In this document: piece after piece, positions 11,107 to 23,526 of the stretch | How positions within the stretch are numbered: position 1 is the stretch's first letter | Layout of the letters: every line of letters starts with the position of its first letter | Assembly: GCA_026214975.1 (NCBI GenBank) | Contig: CM047805.1 | Location: 8,394,463 to 8,458,462, forward strand | From: Gentiana macrophylla | Lineage: Eukaryota > Streptophyta > Magnoliopsida > Gentianales > Gentianaceae | DNA length: 64,000 bases | Reading direction: 5' to 3' | Notes under the pieces: generated by a model | The model's input: the letters and a program-made list of their open reading frames with translations, nothing else | What the model was told of the DNA's origin: nothing | The model's database searches: none | Program-made: the position numbers and the translations under genes

Positions 11107-12625
11107 TGATAAGTAGAGATTTCGCAATCCGGCTCGATCAAATACAATTTATAGAAACTCGAAACCTTAGGCAAAACTCACTTTCTAACTGGTAGTGGAC
11201 CGGGTCGATCATTGGTAGTGCGTTCAGAGTCCTAGGTAGATTCCACAGGGAGATTGAATCGAATACAAAACTTGTGTTAAAATCAGAGGGCAAAGAGTAT
11301 ATGAACAAGACAAAAGATCGAAGCCTTTACTATTTTACGGCATAAACAAGGATCTGAATCAAGACTTTTATCTAGAGTAAATTTCATCAAACTAATGATC
11401 TACACAATCAAAACAATATTGAGAGAAAACAAATCGAAATCAGGAAACTCACAATAATAAAGATCAAAACATTGTATATCAGGACTTTTGAATCCCAAAT
11501 CAGCAAAAGATATCAACCCTTAATTCATACAATGATCCCAGGCATGAACTCCACCAAGCTATCGATCGAATATCGTATTCTACTCTATATACAAAAATCT
11601 AAACTAAGAAATTGAAATACGGAGCTCTAATCCGACTATTGAGATGTCAACCTATCATAACAACCGCCGAAGCGGCTGGGTTGACCACCTAAGCTGGCCT
11701 CAAACTCAGTCCAAGACAATAAAAATCATAATATATGTTTTCTTAGGTTTAGATGCTCTTAAATAGGCAAAAATCGCGACTTTGACCTAGTTGGGCCGAC
11801 CAATTCGGCAAATTTGACTTGTCTTCAGTAAATCAGCAATAACATTCTGTGTAGAGCTCTGATTTGAACGATTCAAGATGCGTTGGAAAGCTCGTTCAAT
11901 TCCCTAAAAATTTTATGAAGATGTCTTGACCAGAAAAATGCCTATAATATGGGTCAAACTAAAGATTAATGGACAGGTACGGTGAATACTGGTGTCGGGG
12001 CCAAACGAGCGTTTGCCCTCCTGGTGAACGCTCGTCTGCCTAGTGATCATGATGATTATTAGGGATTATTCTTCATTGGATGAACATTTGGAACTCCTTG
12101 GACACTCACTTGGATTATATGAGCTTTCTTGACTTCGGGCTGAACCCAACCAAATGCCTGTTTGGGGTCATTTGGACGCTTGTCCGTCTAAGAATCCAAC
12201 TTCCAGTATCAAGTGCTGATTCTGTGAACACCCGTTTGAACTCTCCAAACGCCAGTTGGGGTAGGGCAAACGCCAGTTTACCTTGATTTCACTCCAAACA
12301 TGATTTTCCTCCACCTTCATGCTACTCTCGTGCCATGAACATGTCTCCCATTCCTAAACATTGCCTTCCGGGTCCTAGAGTCACCTAAATCCTGCAATAA
12401 CATGTACGAAAAAACACCACACGTAATTCTGCAAGACAAAAGTACGCGGAAAAGAGTTAAATGTCGTTAAAAAGGCAGAGTTTACTATCGATATGACAGT
12501 TTAACCCCCCTGTGTGTATAACTCTCGATATTACTCTTAATTACGTCGAACTACCAAAACATGCCAATAAAGTAATAACCGGGGAAGATTCACATACAAA
12601 ATTGCAGTGAAGTTGACTCCCATCA
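11107..12625 (-). repeat. 5' LTR of element A
   Basis: It is the partner of 7316-8848, with the same TGATAAG and CCCATCA edges. Being the 5' LTR on minus, its promoter half (TATA-like box 11758-11766, dyads near 12002-12015 and 12150-12275) would drive the element RNA. Confidence 0.92.
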
Positions 12626-13266
12626 AGCTCGCCGAGAGAGGTCGGACTTAGAGCTTGCCGACAGAAGTCGGACTTAAAGCTCGCTGAGAGAGGTCGGACT
12701 TTGAGCTTTCCGAGAGAGGTCGGACTTAGAGTTGCCCGAGAGAGGTCGGACTTAGAGCTTGCCGATAGAAGTCGGACTTAGAGCTCGCCGTGAGAGGTCG
12801 AACTTAGAGTTTGCCGAGAGAATTTGGACTTAGAGCTCGCCGAGTGAGGTCGGACTTAAAGCTCTCCGAGAGAGGTCGGACTTAGAGCTTGCCGACAGAA
12901 GTCAGACTTAGAGCTCGCTGAGAGAGGTCGGACTTAGAGCTTGCCGACAGAAATCGGACTTAGAGCTCGCCGAGAGAGGCCGGACTTATAGCTTTCCGAC
13001 AAAAATCGGACTTGGAGCTCGCCGAGAGAGGTCGCACTTAGAGATTGCCGACAGAAATCGGAGAGGTCGGACATAGAGCTTGCCGACAGAAATCGGACTT
13101 AGAGCTTGCCGACAGCAATCGGAGAGGTCGGACTTAGAGCTTGCCGACAGAAATCGGACTTAGAGCTCACCGAGAGAGGTCAGACTTAGAGCTTGCCGAC
13201 AGAATTCAGACTTAGAGCTTGCCGACAGAAATCGGTCTTTGAGCTTGCCGACAGAAGTCGGACTTG
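12626..13266. repeat. 26-bp minisatellite, right part
   Basis: This continues the array broken by element A, with the same two unit types. Units towards the right are more varied, and some are fused or shortened (ACAGAAATCGGAGAGGTCGG near 13050 and 13110), as unequal crossing-over leaves at array edges. It stops next to the LTR at 13272. Confidence 0.93.
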
Positions 13267-13271
13267 AAGGA

Positions 13272-14986
13272 TGTAGGAGCTCAGATCTAAACAAATTAGA
13301 TCTATGCGCAGCGGATGGATCACGATTCATATATTACAACACATAAATAAAGGATCTAAAATCCTACTAGGGGTTAAGTATGTCTTACCAATAGTAGTAA
13401 GAGAAGCCAAGATCTTCCAATGTGTTCTTCAAACGGTGGTTGGTGGACACCCTTCTTGATATAAAAATGTCCCTGATATGCAACACCAAGAAAAACTTGT
13501 AGTTTTTCTTCTTCTAAAACCCAAGACTAGAAAACTATTTTTTTTTTCTCTTTTTCTTTTGGTGATGGCCAAAAAAAACAAGTGTGTTTTACACTTGGAA
13601 TAACTCTCCTTTTATAGGAGAGTAAATCCTTGGTTTCCAAGTTTTAATTAATTAAATAAATAAATAATTAAATTAAATAAAAATATATTTTCCTTAATGA
13701 ATAATTGTGACATGTTATTGACCAATAGGAAATCAAATAACAAGTCATACAACCAATCACATAACAAGAATATCTTTTATTTTCCATAACACAAGAAAAT
13801 TAATTCTTGTGCAAATTAAGACCAAAATGGTGCCACCCCTAGGGCTTAGTAGCCCACATAAAATGTCTTTTATGTATATTATATTATTTAGCCCAAGTAA
13901 ATAATATCCATGCATATCAATTAATTGGCCCAGCCAATTAATTATTTATGAGGCCCAAATAAACAAGAATATAAGTCCGAATTATAGAAGCCACATTGGG
14001 GACCATGGACCTATAACCAGTAGCTCCGACAATTAAATATATTATTCATCGAACAAAATATATATATTAAATTATTAATTCCGGGATTACGCCACCATAA
14101 ACCCGAAACTGAACTCTACCAATTATAGATATATACTTACACTCAACCCATAGTGTAGATAAGCATCCATTGATATAATCACTACATACGGACTAACCCT
14201 CCATAGACTGTCCACTCTGTGTGGGATGTCTCCGTAAACCCGGCACAGAATATCTTATCCTTATTTACCATTTACCCCCTGATGATCAATTAGTTCACAT
14301 ATCTGACTAGTGATCAATTAGTCTAATATGAACTCCCGGGATCGATCACTTTCTTAGGGCTAACAAATAAGGGGACTGTCTCTCTACTTCCCGCATGAAG
14401 GAATGAATTCCATGTCTGTGAAAATCAGAACTACTCACTCAACAGGAGATAGTGCCAATGAGAAGTGGCTAGGAACACATATTTAAGTGAACCGTAACTA
14501 ACACATCAAACACTACCCCGAGACAAGTAGCACCCTGTGATCACCTCAGGATTAAGGTTGATCCATATATGATCATCTAATGATTTAATAAGATTCCTCG
14601 ATTACGAAATTATATCGAAATTCGATTAAATCGGTCTAGTCTATATGAATGCCATCATAAATAAATGCCCCATGTAGTACCTCTCACCCGACAAACCGGA
14701 TAAGACTATCACACCCTAAGGTGTTCTCAAGCATTATTGGTGTTTTAATCATGAGACCCTAAACTCGATTAAGTTCACCACGGACTAACAGCTTTAAGTA
14801 TATCACCATTAACTCAATCCTCACGTGCATGCCATACATTGAGTTAGGCGGTTGCATACTGATATACTTAGGGTTTTCAGCAGTGTATTACTTACAACCA
14901 CAAAGCAAGTAATAAGGTGAGATAAATTTTGTCATCCATTATCAAAAAAAATTACACAAATTGTCTTTCGGGCACTACACCTAACA
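13272..14986 (-). mobile_element. 3' LTR of Copia-like element G
   Basis: Plus-strand edges are TGTAGGAGC and CACCTAACA; on minus it reads TGTTAGGTG...CTCCTACA. On minus it is preceded by GCAAGTGGGAGAT (14987-14999), a polypurine tract, so this is the 3' LTR. A TATA-like CTATAAAAGG is on minus at about 13610-13620. The 5 bases outside are AAGGA (13267-13271); no partner is present because the other end is lost. The LTR is AT-rich and non-coding. Confidence 0.8.
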
Positions 14987-17065
14987 ATCTCCCACTTGCA
15001 CGAAATGACAAGCAACGATTGTTTTTAGAGCACACCCTTTCTCATCTTATTCACAACACTCTCCCACTTGCTCTAAAAGCAGATGAGATATATCCCTCAA
15101 TGTTGTACCCTCCAAGCACTCGACTTGGTACACTGATTAGTTTGTTTGTCGGCTTGAGATGATCTTTAGGATCGAAATGTCGCCAGTCCATTTAATCAGG
15201 CGGTACTCCCACTTGCACCCGAATATACAAGCATATTATTCCTCATTCTTCAAAGATACTTGAGGACGTATTAAACAGCTATTCAATGCTCGAATCTGAG
15301 ATTCGATTTCAATTGAATCGTGTTAAGGTGACTTTCTCTTATCCCAGAAAGACTCTATCCCATTTTCTCTTTATCCGAAGATTTGGAGAATCATTCCTGA
15401 TAGGTAGGGTAGGACTACTCTCGATGAATGTTGCATACGTATATGCATTATCATCTTATTCAATAAGATGGATGGGATAGCCAATGACTCATTCCTGTGA
15501 ATTTGACCGAATTAAATTCTTAGAATATAGTCCATTTTCTCATCTAGAGAATCTTGGCATGTCGGGCTCGACTTGAGAGAACACACTCATCTTTGTTTCA
15601 AACTGCTTTGATGTTACCTTTCCCGAACACTAATACTACTATTTTACCAATATTGATACCCAATCTGCAAAAGACTTTTCAATATTCTGGTCAAGTCCAC
15701 ATATTTTAAAACATGCGACTTTTAATGACCGAGAGGTTCTCTTTCATCCACAAAAGACATGAGTGCCGCCAGTCAACCTACCATTTGTTCTAAGCAGGAC
15801 CCTTCTGTTCCGAATGAATCCAGACTCCGTTTTTCGACAAGAAAGTCTTAGGGAATCACCCCTATTTTCTTCTTTCTAACGGAATCTAGCAAGGCGGAGT
15901 GGTGAGAGAGTTCAAGGTCTGGTTAACTCTCTACTTTTAGGGAATCACCCCTAGATCACTCAGCTTTGTGTTGAAAGTTAAACTTTCCTATTCATTCGAC
16001 TCTTTTTCGGCGTAGATCCAATTACTCCCACTCGAGCCCGAGACACTCAAAGGTTCTACAAGAAAGTCGAATGTAACCCAGTACTAAAACTCCATTCACA
16101 GGGGATAAGGTTTTCGAACCAACCTCTATGATCAGAATCCTATACAACCCACAAAGAGCCACAGGTTATCAATCAACCCAGCGGACTATAAAGTCCACAA
16201 AACCATAATGGGTCAATGGTTAAACCATACTCCCACGCGTTCTAGGTGGATTGATATTACGATCTAGTAGTATTTATCGCTGTATTCACCAACAACCGAT
16301 GTTGTACGTGGCTGCCTAAATCGATAGTAACTTCCAGAGTAACCGTACTCCAAGGTCTAAGGTTGTTATCTATGGATTCTTTCAAAAATGGTGTGACAGT
16401 CCAACCGTCACTTTCTGATCACAAGAATCTTATAACCAACCTTCACTCGTCACATTAAGATATTTCATGAATAGTTTTATTCTGTGCGTGTGTGCAAAAT
16501 CTCCAACCTACCTTCAAGCACTAAGTGATAAATGCCTACATTTACGGAAGTGGTGTGAACCGAATTCACGAGCATCTTCTAGGTAGACTTCTCGGTTTAC
16601 ATAATAATGTTAACCGTTATTTTGCAACAATATCTTAACCGAGTTAAGCGAAGTATTGTAGCACATAACTAACTATGCAAGCGAGGCTACGCTTTCTTCC
16701 TCGAAAAAACACTCCACTTGAAGGCGGGCCGAGCATCACCCAAAGACTATCGATAGCCTTTTCGAGCATGGAATACTCATTCTCTCGCTAAAATCGAGAC
16801 TCATCCTCGTATTCTTTCGATAAATTAACCAAATGCGTTTTGAGTAGTTATCGGACAAAATGTCACCATTCAAAATCTCCCACTAGCTTGTATCTCTCAC
16901 TGGACCCCAAAGGTCATTATGAACAAGCTATGTTACCTCTTCAAATCTATTACCCTCTCCCGATTGAAAGGAAACTAAGTCATTGTTCCTTTGAGATAGT
17001 GTTCTTAGGCCCGGAGATAGGGATCACCCTTAGCCGATCGTCGGTCTTATCTCTGGATATATGCA
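14987..17065 (-). other. Interior of element G, non-coding
   Basis: I see no Copia gag or pol motif on either strand in about 2.1 kb; open frames are short and unlike known families. The phrase GTGGGAG (minus) recurs at about 14989, 15064, 15206, 16023, 16231 and 16876, several times within a longer GCAAGTGGGAG, echoing the polypurine tract. Around 17066 the sequence passes into plus-strand Copia E gag, so the rest of G and its 5' LTR are missing. Confidence 0.6.
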
Positions 17066-19204
17066 CTAATTAATAGATATTGAAGGTCGTTTATCTTAAT
17101 ACGGAAAACTTGCCTACTGAGGTTACCGAGGTCTACAGAAGGCCTATTGAGAAGACATGAAAGTTGTTCTGTGACCACTGCAAACGCACAAGTCACACAA
17201 AGGACAATTGCTAGAAACTACATGGTAAGCCTAACTCCTCAAAATCCTCCAAGCCAACCAGGGAAATCCAGGGCAGACATGTCAGTGAAGAAGAGAATAA
17301 GGACACCGCTTTGAATGCTCGAGTTCTTGTCGCCTTCAAAGCCTTCACGTGCTCAAAGAAAAGAAAGGTAGTTCCATCAACGACACGCCTACTCATGCTA
17401 AACAGTACATTCCACTCCTCTCAAGAGTGATACTTGGATTGTTGATTCCGGGGCATCCTCACATATGATTTGGTAACAAAAGGCTTATTTCTCACCTTAA
17501 ACCTCGTCATCGATCCACAATATTAAGATCGCCGATGGATCTATTTCCTATGCACAAGGTTTTGGAAATGTTAAACTTACTGATATGATCTGCTTACAGG
17601 ATGTCCTGTTTGTTCTAAAATTAGACTGTAATTCCTGATTTGTTTAAAGGATGTAACCTCAGTGATCTTCAATGTGATATCTGCCGCTTTTCCAAACTTA
17701 CTAAATCAGGTATACTAAAATACCTTATTTACTTTCCACACCTTTCACTTTGATTCATAGTGATGTATAGGGGACCTCAAGAGTTAAAAGTATAACAGAA
17801 AGAGGTGGTTTGTCACCTTCATAGATGACCACACCGTAATCATATGGTCTTGTTTTTAATGAAAGATAAATCCGAAGTTGGAACCATCTTCCAAGAATTC
17901 TATAACATGGTATCCACTCAATTTGACACTAAGATTAAAATCTTAAAAATAGATAATTCCCTGGAATACTATGATTCCAACCTCAGCACCTTCCTAAATG
18001 ATAAGGGAATTGTTCATATCAGTAGTTGTGTAGAGACACCTCAGCAGAATGGCGTTGCTGAGAGGAAAAATAGGCACTTACTGGAGATGGCTAGATCAAT
18101 CATGTTCACCACATATGTGCCAAAATACATGTGGGGTGAAGCTATATTAACAGCCATATATCTGATCAACAGGTTACCCAGTAGAGTGTTAGGCTTCAAA
18201 ACTCCCATCCAAACCCTGCTGACAACTCATTCCTGCCCTCATCTCATTGCTGACTTGCCTCCAAAGATCTTTGGATGTACTGTGTTTGTCTATATTCATG
18301 CCCAACACAGAAGCAAACTTGATCCCAAAGCTCATAAGTGCATCTTCCTAGGCTATGCCAAAGACATAAAGGGTTACAAGTGTTATTCTCCCACTGACAA
18401 AATATTTTACAATTCTATGGTTGTAAAATTCTTTGAAAAAACCCCATACTACAGCAAACCTACTGAGACAGTCACAGATGGCAACCTTATTGAAATTGAG
18501 CTCACTCCAATCCCTCAACCAACTCATCAAGAACTCCCGATACTCATCACTCTTTCGGACCTCGGCCAGATTCCTCGAACCTCGACAGCCTCACCGAGCC
18601 CCACCTCTCTTGAACCTCAAGCACTGGCTGAGCCTCATCGAACCTCGAGACCTCATCGAACCCATCGAACCTCGGCGACCTTAAGCCTCATCGACCGATC
18701 ATTCCACTGATATTGATGACATACCCATTTACATCCGAAAGGAAAGAGATCATGCATTAATCACTCTATTCATACTTATGTGTCTTATGATCACTTGTCA
18801 CCTTCTTTTGCTATGTTTACATAGGACTTGGATTCCCACTCCATTCCTAAGAATATACAGGAAGCTCTTCAACATGATAGGTGGAAGGCAGCTGTCAAAA
18901 CTGAAATGACAGCACTCATTGACAACCATACTCTCTCACTCAAGGAAAGAAGACAGTCAGCTGTAAAGGGCTATTCACCATCAAGTACAATGCTGATAGG
19001 ACTATTGACAAGTACAATGCTAGACTGGTTGCAAGGGGCTTCACTCAAACATATAGACTTGACTACAAAGAGACATTTGCACCTGTGGCAAAGCCCAACA
19101 CAGTCAGAGTACTGATCTCCCTTGCTGTCCAATTGACTGGCCAATCCACCAATTGGACATCAAGAATGCCTTCCTAAATGGTGACCTCACTGAGGAAGTA
19201 TATA
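17066..19204 (+). pseudogene. Copia element E, part 1: gag end, protease, integrase, RT start
   Basis: The N part is cut. An intact zinc knuckle, CDHCKRTSHTKDNC, lies at ~17177-17218. A decayed protease follows with VDSGAS-like sequence near 17432-17456. The integrase core is the longest open frame, 17844-18710: MKDKSEVGTIFQEF, then HISSCVETPQQNGVAERKNR, then MWGEAILTAIYLINRLPSRV; the first catalytic Asp region before 17844 is broken. The RT begins at ~18828 (IPKNIQEALQHDRWKAAVKT) and after a frameshift continues as KYNARLVARGFTQTY and YKETFAPVAK to EEVYM. It stops at 19204 where Sirevirus S is inserted, and resumes at 27416. The lineage is not Sirevirus judging by RT text; more cannot be said without a tree. 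Confidence 0.85.
19200..19204. repeat. Target site duplication ATATA, left of S
   Basis: ATATA stands at 19200-19204 and again at 27411-27415. Removing S and one copy restores the E reading through Val-Tyr-Met-Thr-Val-Pro in frame. Confidence 0.93.
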
Positions 19205-19836
19205 TGTTGGAAATATTATGTATGTTTTGATGATGATTCGTCACGTAATTAGACAAATCACTTACAACCCATGATGATGAAGTCATAACTAACTGTTATA
19301 ATGCATAATGGAAGAAGAAGCAAGAAATGGTCTAGAGAAAATGTATAAGTTCTATCTAGAGTCTGAACCTTGTATAGGTTGTTTCAGACAGGCATTGTAA
19401 TAGAATAGGAACTAGGTGAACAGCTGAGTCACAACAAGAAAACTGCGTATACTTATGAAGAACATAGGGATACAGACTCAGTTGTCGAAGACTGAAGAAC
19501 TGAGGTGGCAAACTCAGTTAGAAGCTGATTAAGTCGTGACTATAAGTCAGGATTCAGGCAAGTCTGTGGTGACTGAAATCGAACTATAGATCATGTAAAT
19601 CAATAATCTTAAGGACAAAGATTATTAGTTACCGGAAAAGAAAAGACCGTATCGACTTAGTCAATTAAACTCAGATGTTAAGTATACAAGGTACTCGGTT
19701 TTGAAGTAGAGTAGTAAAAGCGAGTTAAGGCCTTGTTAAACTTGAATTAACTATACGACAAAGGTCGCATATATGAACGTTGGCTAAACGACAACAAATG
19801 TAACGGCTACAAGAGCTAGTGACCGTTACATCGCCT

Positions 19837-19845
19837 CTATAAATA
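19837..19845 (+). promoter_or_regulatory. TATA box of S 5' LTR
   Basis: CTATAAATA sits ~630 bp into the LTR and is conserved in the 3' LTR at 26408-26416. Just upstream, GTAACGGCTACAAGAGCTAG and GTGACCGTTACATC form an inverted repeat (GTAACGG / CCGTTAC) at ~19799-19830, also kept in the 3' LTR. Confidence 0.55.
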
Positions 19846-20463
19846 CACAAGAGAATCACCAGGAGGAGAAGAGAGAAGATCGTAAAAGAGCTTTACAAGC
19901 ACATATCCAAAGATCCAGATCTAGAAAATCGAGATAATATATATCTAGAAAAGTGGAAGTCAACGGAATTGCCATGAAGATTTCAAAGAAAGATCCATTA
20001 ACCCATTAAGGGGAAAGAAGGCATCTTGGAGCTACAAAGCCGGATCCAAAAGAATCAGACACCACCGAATTAATCTCTTGATTAATTAAAACCTAACCTT
20101 TGAAAAGGGTTGGTGTGGCATAGTTTGAAGAGAGCAATTCCACATTTCTTCATACGGTTTGCAACTTGGTTGCCACAAATACAGGTGCAACGATCTGATC
20201 GTTGTGTGTGTGTTAGTGGTGAGCTGGTGAAGGAGCAATTCCACCTCCGAAAGATCAGTGTGCAGAATGAAGGGAGCAATCCTACCTTTCTTCATTATAT
20301 GTAGACATTGAAACTAGGGTGTCGTGAAGGACTGTCATTGTGCTAGGATTTTGTAATGGTTCTCTTGATTCTAGTGATACCTCCTACACCACAGGAGAAG
20401 GGGAGACGTACGGGATTACCCCACCCGGAACTTCCAGAAACAAATCTTGTGTTGATTTACTTT

Positions 20464-20468
20464 ATGCA
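20464..20468. repeat. Target site duplication ATGCA, solo LTR C2
   Basis: ATGCA at 20464-20468 is repeated at 22042-22046. The undisturbed site with a single ATGCA is preserved in the 3' LTR of S near 27043. Confidence 0.95.
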
Positions 20469-22041
20469 TGTTAAGGGTGATTTTATATGATTTATAACGT
20501 TACATTTTGTAACAATTTCCTCCATATTCGTATATTTTGCATAGAAATTGAGTGTTTAATGGATTTATTGAGCGAATGAGTTTTTAAACGGTTTAATCGC
20601 AAAATTGGTTAATTTAAGGGTTTTATTGATGATTTTATGTTTATTTGGATGATATTACATTTTGCGATGTTCTTATTATCTTGTAGATGCACAAAATTGG
20701 TTCAAAAGAGGATTAAAATATGTCAAGGATCGAATTTGTATGAAGAAAGAAGGATAGAGATGAAAATCGGAGTTGAAGTCACTCTGAACGAGCGTTCAGA
20801 ACTAGCGTCCAGTGGACGGGCGTTTGAGAGCCTGAACGGGCGTCCAGGATGGAAAATTTGATTCAGAGTTCTCCCAATTTCGATGGACGAGCATCTAAAA
20901 TAAAGAAGAACGGGCGCCTGGCCATGACTCGGCCCGATTCGAAGTTTGCATTGAAGGATGGACGGGCGTCCCAAAGATAATGACGGGGGCGTCCGAGCGT
21001 CCGACTTAGCAAAACCGACTTGAAAATCTATAAATAGCTGCGGTTTTCTCCACATAAAACATTATACATTCGAACCCTAAACCCTAGGGGCGGCTCAGCT
21101 GCGTTTTTCCTTAGTTTACAATCAGTTTTTATTCAAATACTTTTTATGCACTTTTATTCCAACAAATTCGAGTTTCAAAGAGGATGTTGAGAGGCTAGAC
21201 CTCCCTTGAACAAGCATTGTGAAGCCATCCGATCAACAATTCAGTTTCGTTTTCTGATTATCTAGTGAGTATTTTATTCAAGTTGTATCTTTATTATCGT
21301 TTATCATTGTTTATTGCAATTATATCAATATATTATTGCATGATTGATTGTTTGTTTGATTTGGATGAAAATCATAATTGAACCCCTAGAATCAATATAA
21401 TAAAGATTAGATTTTTAACCTATAAAATAACAAGAGTTAATTAGGTTGAATTTCTAGATAGCTAGATTGAGAAATCTTACACCTTCGTTTTGAAAGTATT
21501 AATCTTTAAAATCGAGAGATAGAAGATTAAGAAACGAACTTTTCTAAGAAATTAGGAGTTCATACCTTGGCTAGGTGAATATCACAACTTGGTTAAAACT
21601 CACGAGATAATTGAGATAGGAATTGATAGTTGTAGGATAGGTGGATCAATTGCTTGTTCGTTCGTAAAATATTGATTAAACCACTCGAATTCGAATTGCT
21701 TAGTAAAACTGCAATCTTTACTTCATAATAAACCTAGAATAGATTTAGTTTAGTTAGTTTTGTTAGCAACCATATTTCCTGGCTTTAGATCTCGATCCTC
21801 TGTCCAGTTATTTTTATTGTTAGATTCACTCTTCGTATTAGTTCTTCCCTGTTTTAATTTCACATCTTTTTAGTAGTAATCGTGACATAGTTAGGTTAGA
21901 TAATAAAAACTAGATTAAACAACCCCGATTCCCCGTAAGATCGACCCGGTATTAACCTCTTTACTACGATCCTTGCACTTGAGGTATATCGGATTTATAG
22001 ATATTATTACTTGTTGTTTGCATTAGATAAATCCATGAACA
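20469..22041 (+). mobile_element. Solo LTR C2 (family C), 1573 bp
   Basis: It begins TGTTAAGGGTGATT and ends CATGAACA, flanked by ATGCA on both sides, with no interior, so it is a solo LTR left by recombination between the two LTRs of a former element. It resembles the LTRs at 53745-55428 and, inverted, 37375-38899. A dyad cluster at 20785-21001 is followed by the TATA box CTATAAATAG (21028-21037). It lies in the 5' LTR of S, so it is younger than S. Confidence 0.93.
20785..21037 (+). promoter_or_regulatory. Dyad cluster and TATA box in solo LTR C2
   Basis: TGAACGAGCGTTCA (20785-20798), GGACGGGCGTTT (~20814), GAACGGGCGTCC (~20836) and GGACGGGCGTCC (20960-20971), with further variants, sit 30-240 bp upstream of CTATAAATAG (21028-21037). 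Such spacing fits upstream promoter elements; binding proteins are unknown. Confidence 0.5.
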
Positions 22042-22409
22042 ATGCATTTATATTCTTGCTGTGATTGATTTAATTCTTGTTATATTCACACTCAGCAAAC
22101 GTCAGACACTGAGTCATCATAAAATTGATACATAGGAGATTCTGATCTTTATTGACACATCTATCGCACTAAAGGCTAGTTATATCCGCTTCCAGTTAAC
22201 AAGACTAAATATAAGTCAGTATTGACTTATACTCAGTTGAGTTAGCTGAACTCCGCATGAGTTAAAGGATTGAGAACAAAAGCGAGCCGAGCATCGGTTT
22301 GAGTTTGGCAAAAACTCGCCTTCTGGGGGCTTTCGGTTTTGGAAAGTTTTGGTGACAAGTTTATTCACCCCCCCCTCTAAACTTGTGTTAGCCTTCCAAG
22401 GGACCAACA

Positions 22410-22427
22410 ATTGGTATCGGAGCAATT
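22410..22427 (+). other. Primer binding site (tRNA-Met type), S
   Basis: TGGTATCGGAGC lies two bases after the LTR, one base off the tRNA-Met complement. Confidence 0.85.
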
Positions 22428-22510
22428 CTTCCATTTGGAAGTGATCCAAAAATATCTTTTAAACCAGTTGTTGAAGATCCCTCACTGTATCAGTTGTAAA
22501 ATCACTTAGT

Positions 22511-23298
22511 TTGATTTCAATGACTACATCTATAATTAAGAGTTGGCTTACTCACCCCCTGACTAACTGTTTGCAAAATGTATCTGATTTTCAAGATCAA
22601 ATAGTTGAAAGGTTCAGTGTGACAAATCTGCATACAAATCCAGAACCTCAACTCAGTGATGATGTGGATACAAACTTAAATGTTTATATAGACAAATCGA
22701 GAGGAGTTCCGTCACAAAGAAATCTCTCAGAAGAAGAAGAAAAGAAGTTGTTGCAAGTTACCATTGATATAAAAGATTCATTAGAGCAACAAAAGGATGT
22801 ACACTCAGATCTTAAAACTATATCAAACCATCATGAAAAGGTACATTCAACTCAGTTATCATTTGTTGAAAGAGAAACTCTGAACTTGTCAAGAAAACTG
22901 AAAAACTTACGTTGGAACTGAAATTAAAAGACGGAGAACTTGACAAAGCAAATGATTGGAATGAGTTTCTTGAAACTGAGATGGCAAATCTTGCTGAATG
23001 ATTAATGTCTAGGAAATTTGACAAAAGCAATGATAATTTCCCACCCCTACCCAGTATTGAGATTTCAAAGAATGAAAATTCTGGACATCAAATTACTGGA
23101 AGATCTAGTGGATTACACAAGGAAACTAAGAATGATAAATCTAAAAGAATCCTTGTGAAATCAACTAAGATTGGGCGTAATGGTTTGTCCAGAAAAGAAA
23201 TGAGAAAGCTTAATTCTCTCATCGAAGAAACTGAAAATAATACTTCAGTAACTAATCCAGCCGGACCCAAAAAGATATGGGTACCGAAGAAAACTTAA
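22511..23298 (+). pseudogene. Shortened gag of Sirevirus S
   Basis: The frame from ATG 22511 (or the in-frame Met at 22520) codes a short N part, then a long charged coiled-coil region rich in Glu, Lys and Gln (22720-22980), after a +1 shift near 22900. A stop at ~23000 follows MANLAE, and the reading goes on in the same frame from MSRKFDKSN to GPKKIWVPKKT (23298), the linker that precedes protease in Sireviruses. The UBN2 core and CCHC knuckle that should lie between the N part and the coiled coil are absent, so it could not package RNA in the normal way. Directly after it comes the env-like region instead of protease. Confidence 0.75.
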
Positions 23299-23526
23299 AA
23301 CTGTTTTGCAGGCCGAGTCAGTTCTCAATGCTGAAACTTGAGAAAACTGACCTCTAAACAAAAGCTGATGAAGGATATATTGGTCAAAAGTAGAAAAATT
23401 TCCAGCTACGATCTGACACTTGGGCTGACATGACAAATCACTCGAAGCTACGTGTCAATCTGGGAGAAAAAAAAGAAGTAGATGTGCATCCCTACAAAAT
23501 CCCATTGATTGTGACACGACCCTTAT

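Larger units (their letters stand above)
7316..12625 (-). mobile_element. Complete non-coding LTR retrotransposon A (5310 bp)
   Basis: Two LTRs (7316-8848 and 11107-12625) bound a 2258-bp interior, flanked by the TSD AGCTC. Orientation is minus: an 18-base match to the tRNA-Asp 3' end lies at 11086-11103 next to the right LTR, and the polypurine tract (GTGTGGGGTAGT on minus) lies at 8849-8860 next to the left LTR. No gag or pol frame exists in the interior, so it must have been moved by proteins made elsewhere; tRNA-Asp primer sites occur in Athila/Tat-type Ty3 elements. The LTRs are closely similar, differing by scattered substitutions and small indels. Confidence 0.92.
19205..22409 (+). repeat. 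5' LTR of S (interrupted)
   Basis: It begins TGTTGGAAATATT and ends GGGACCAACA. Without the nested solo LTR and its extra ATGCA (1578 bp) it is 1627 bp, in line with the 1643-bp 3' LTR. The TATA box CTATAAATA is at 19837-19845. Confidence 0.9.

Noticed and set aside
20637..21055. Frames of 74 and 110 codons in opposite strands
   Set aside because: They fall inside solo LTR C2 over the dyad cluster; LTR sequence is not coding.
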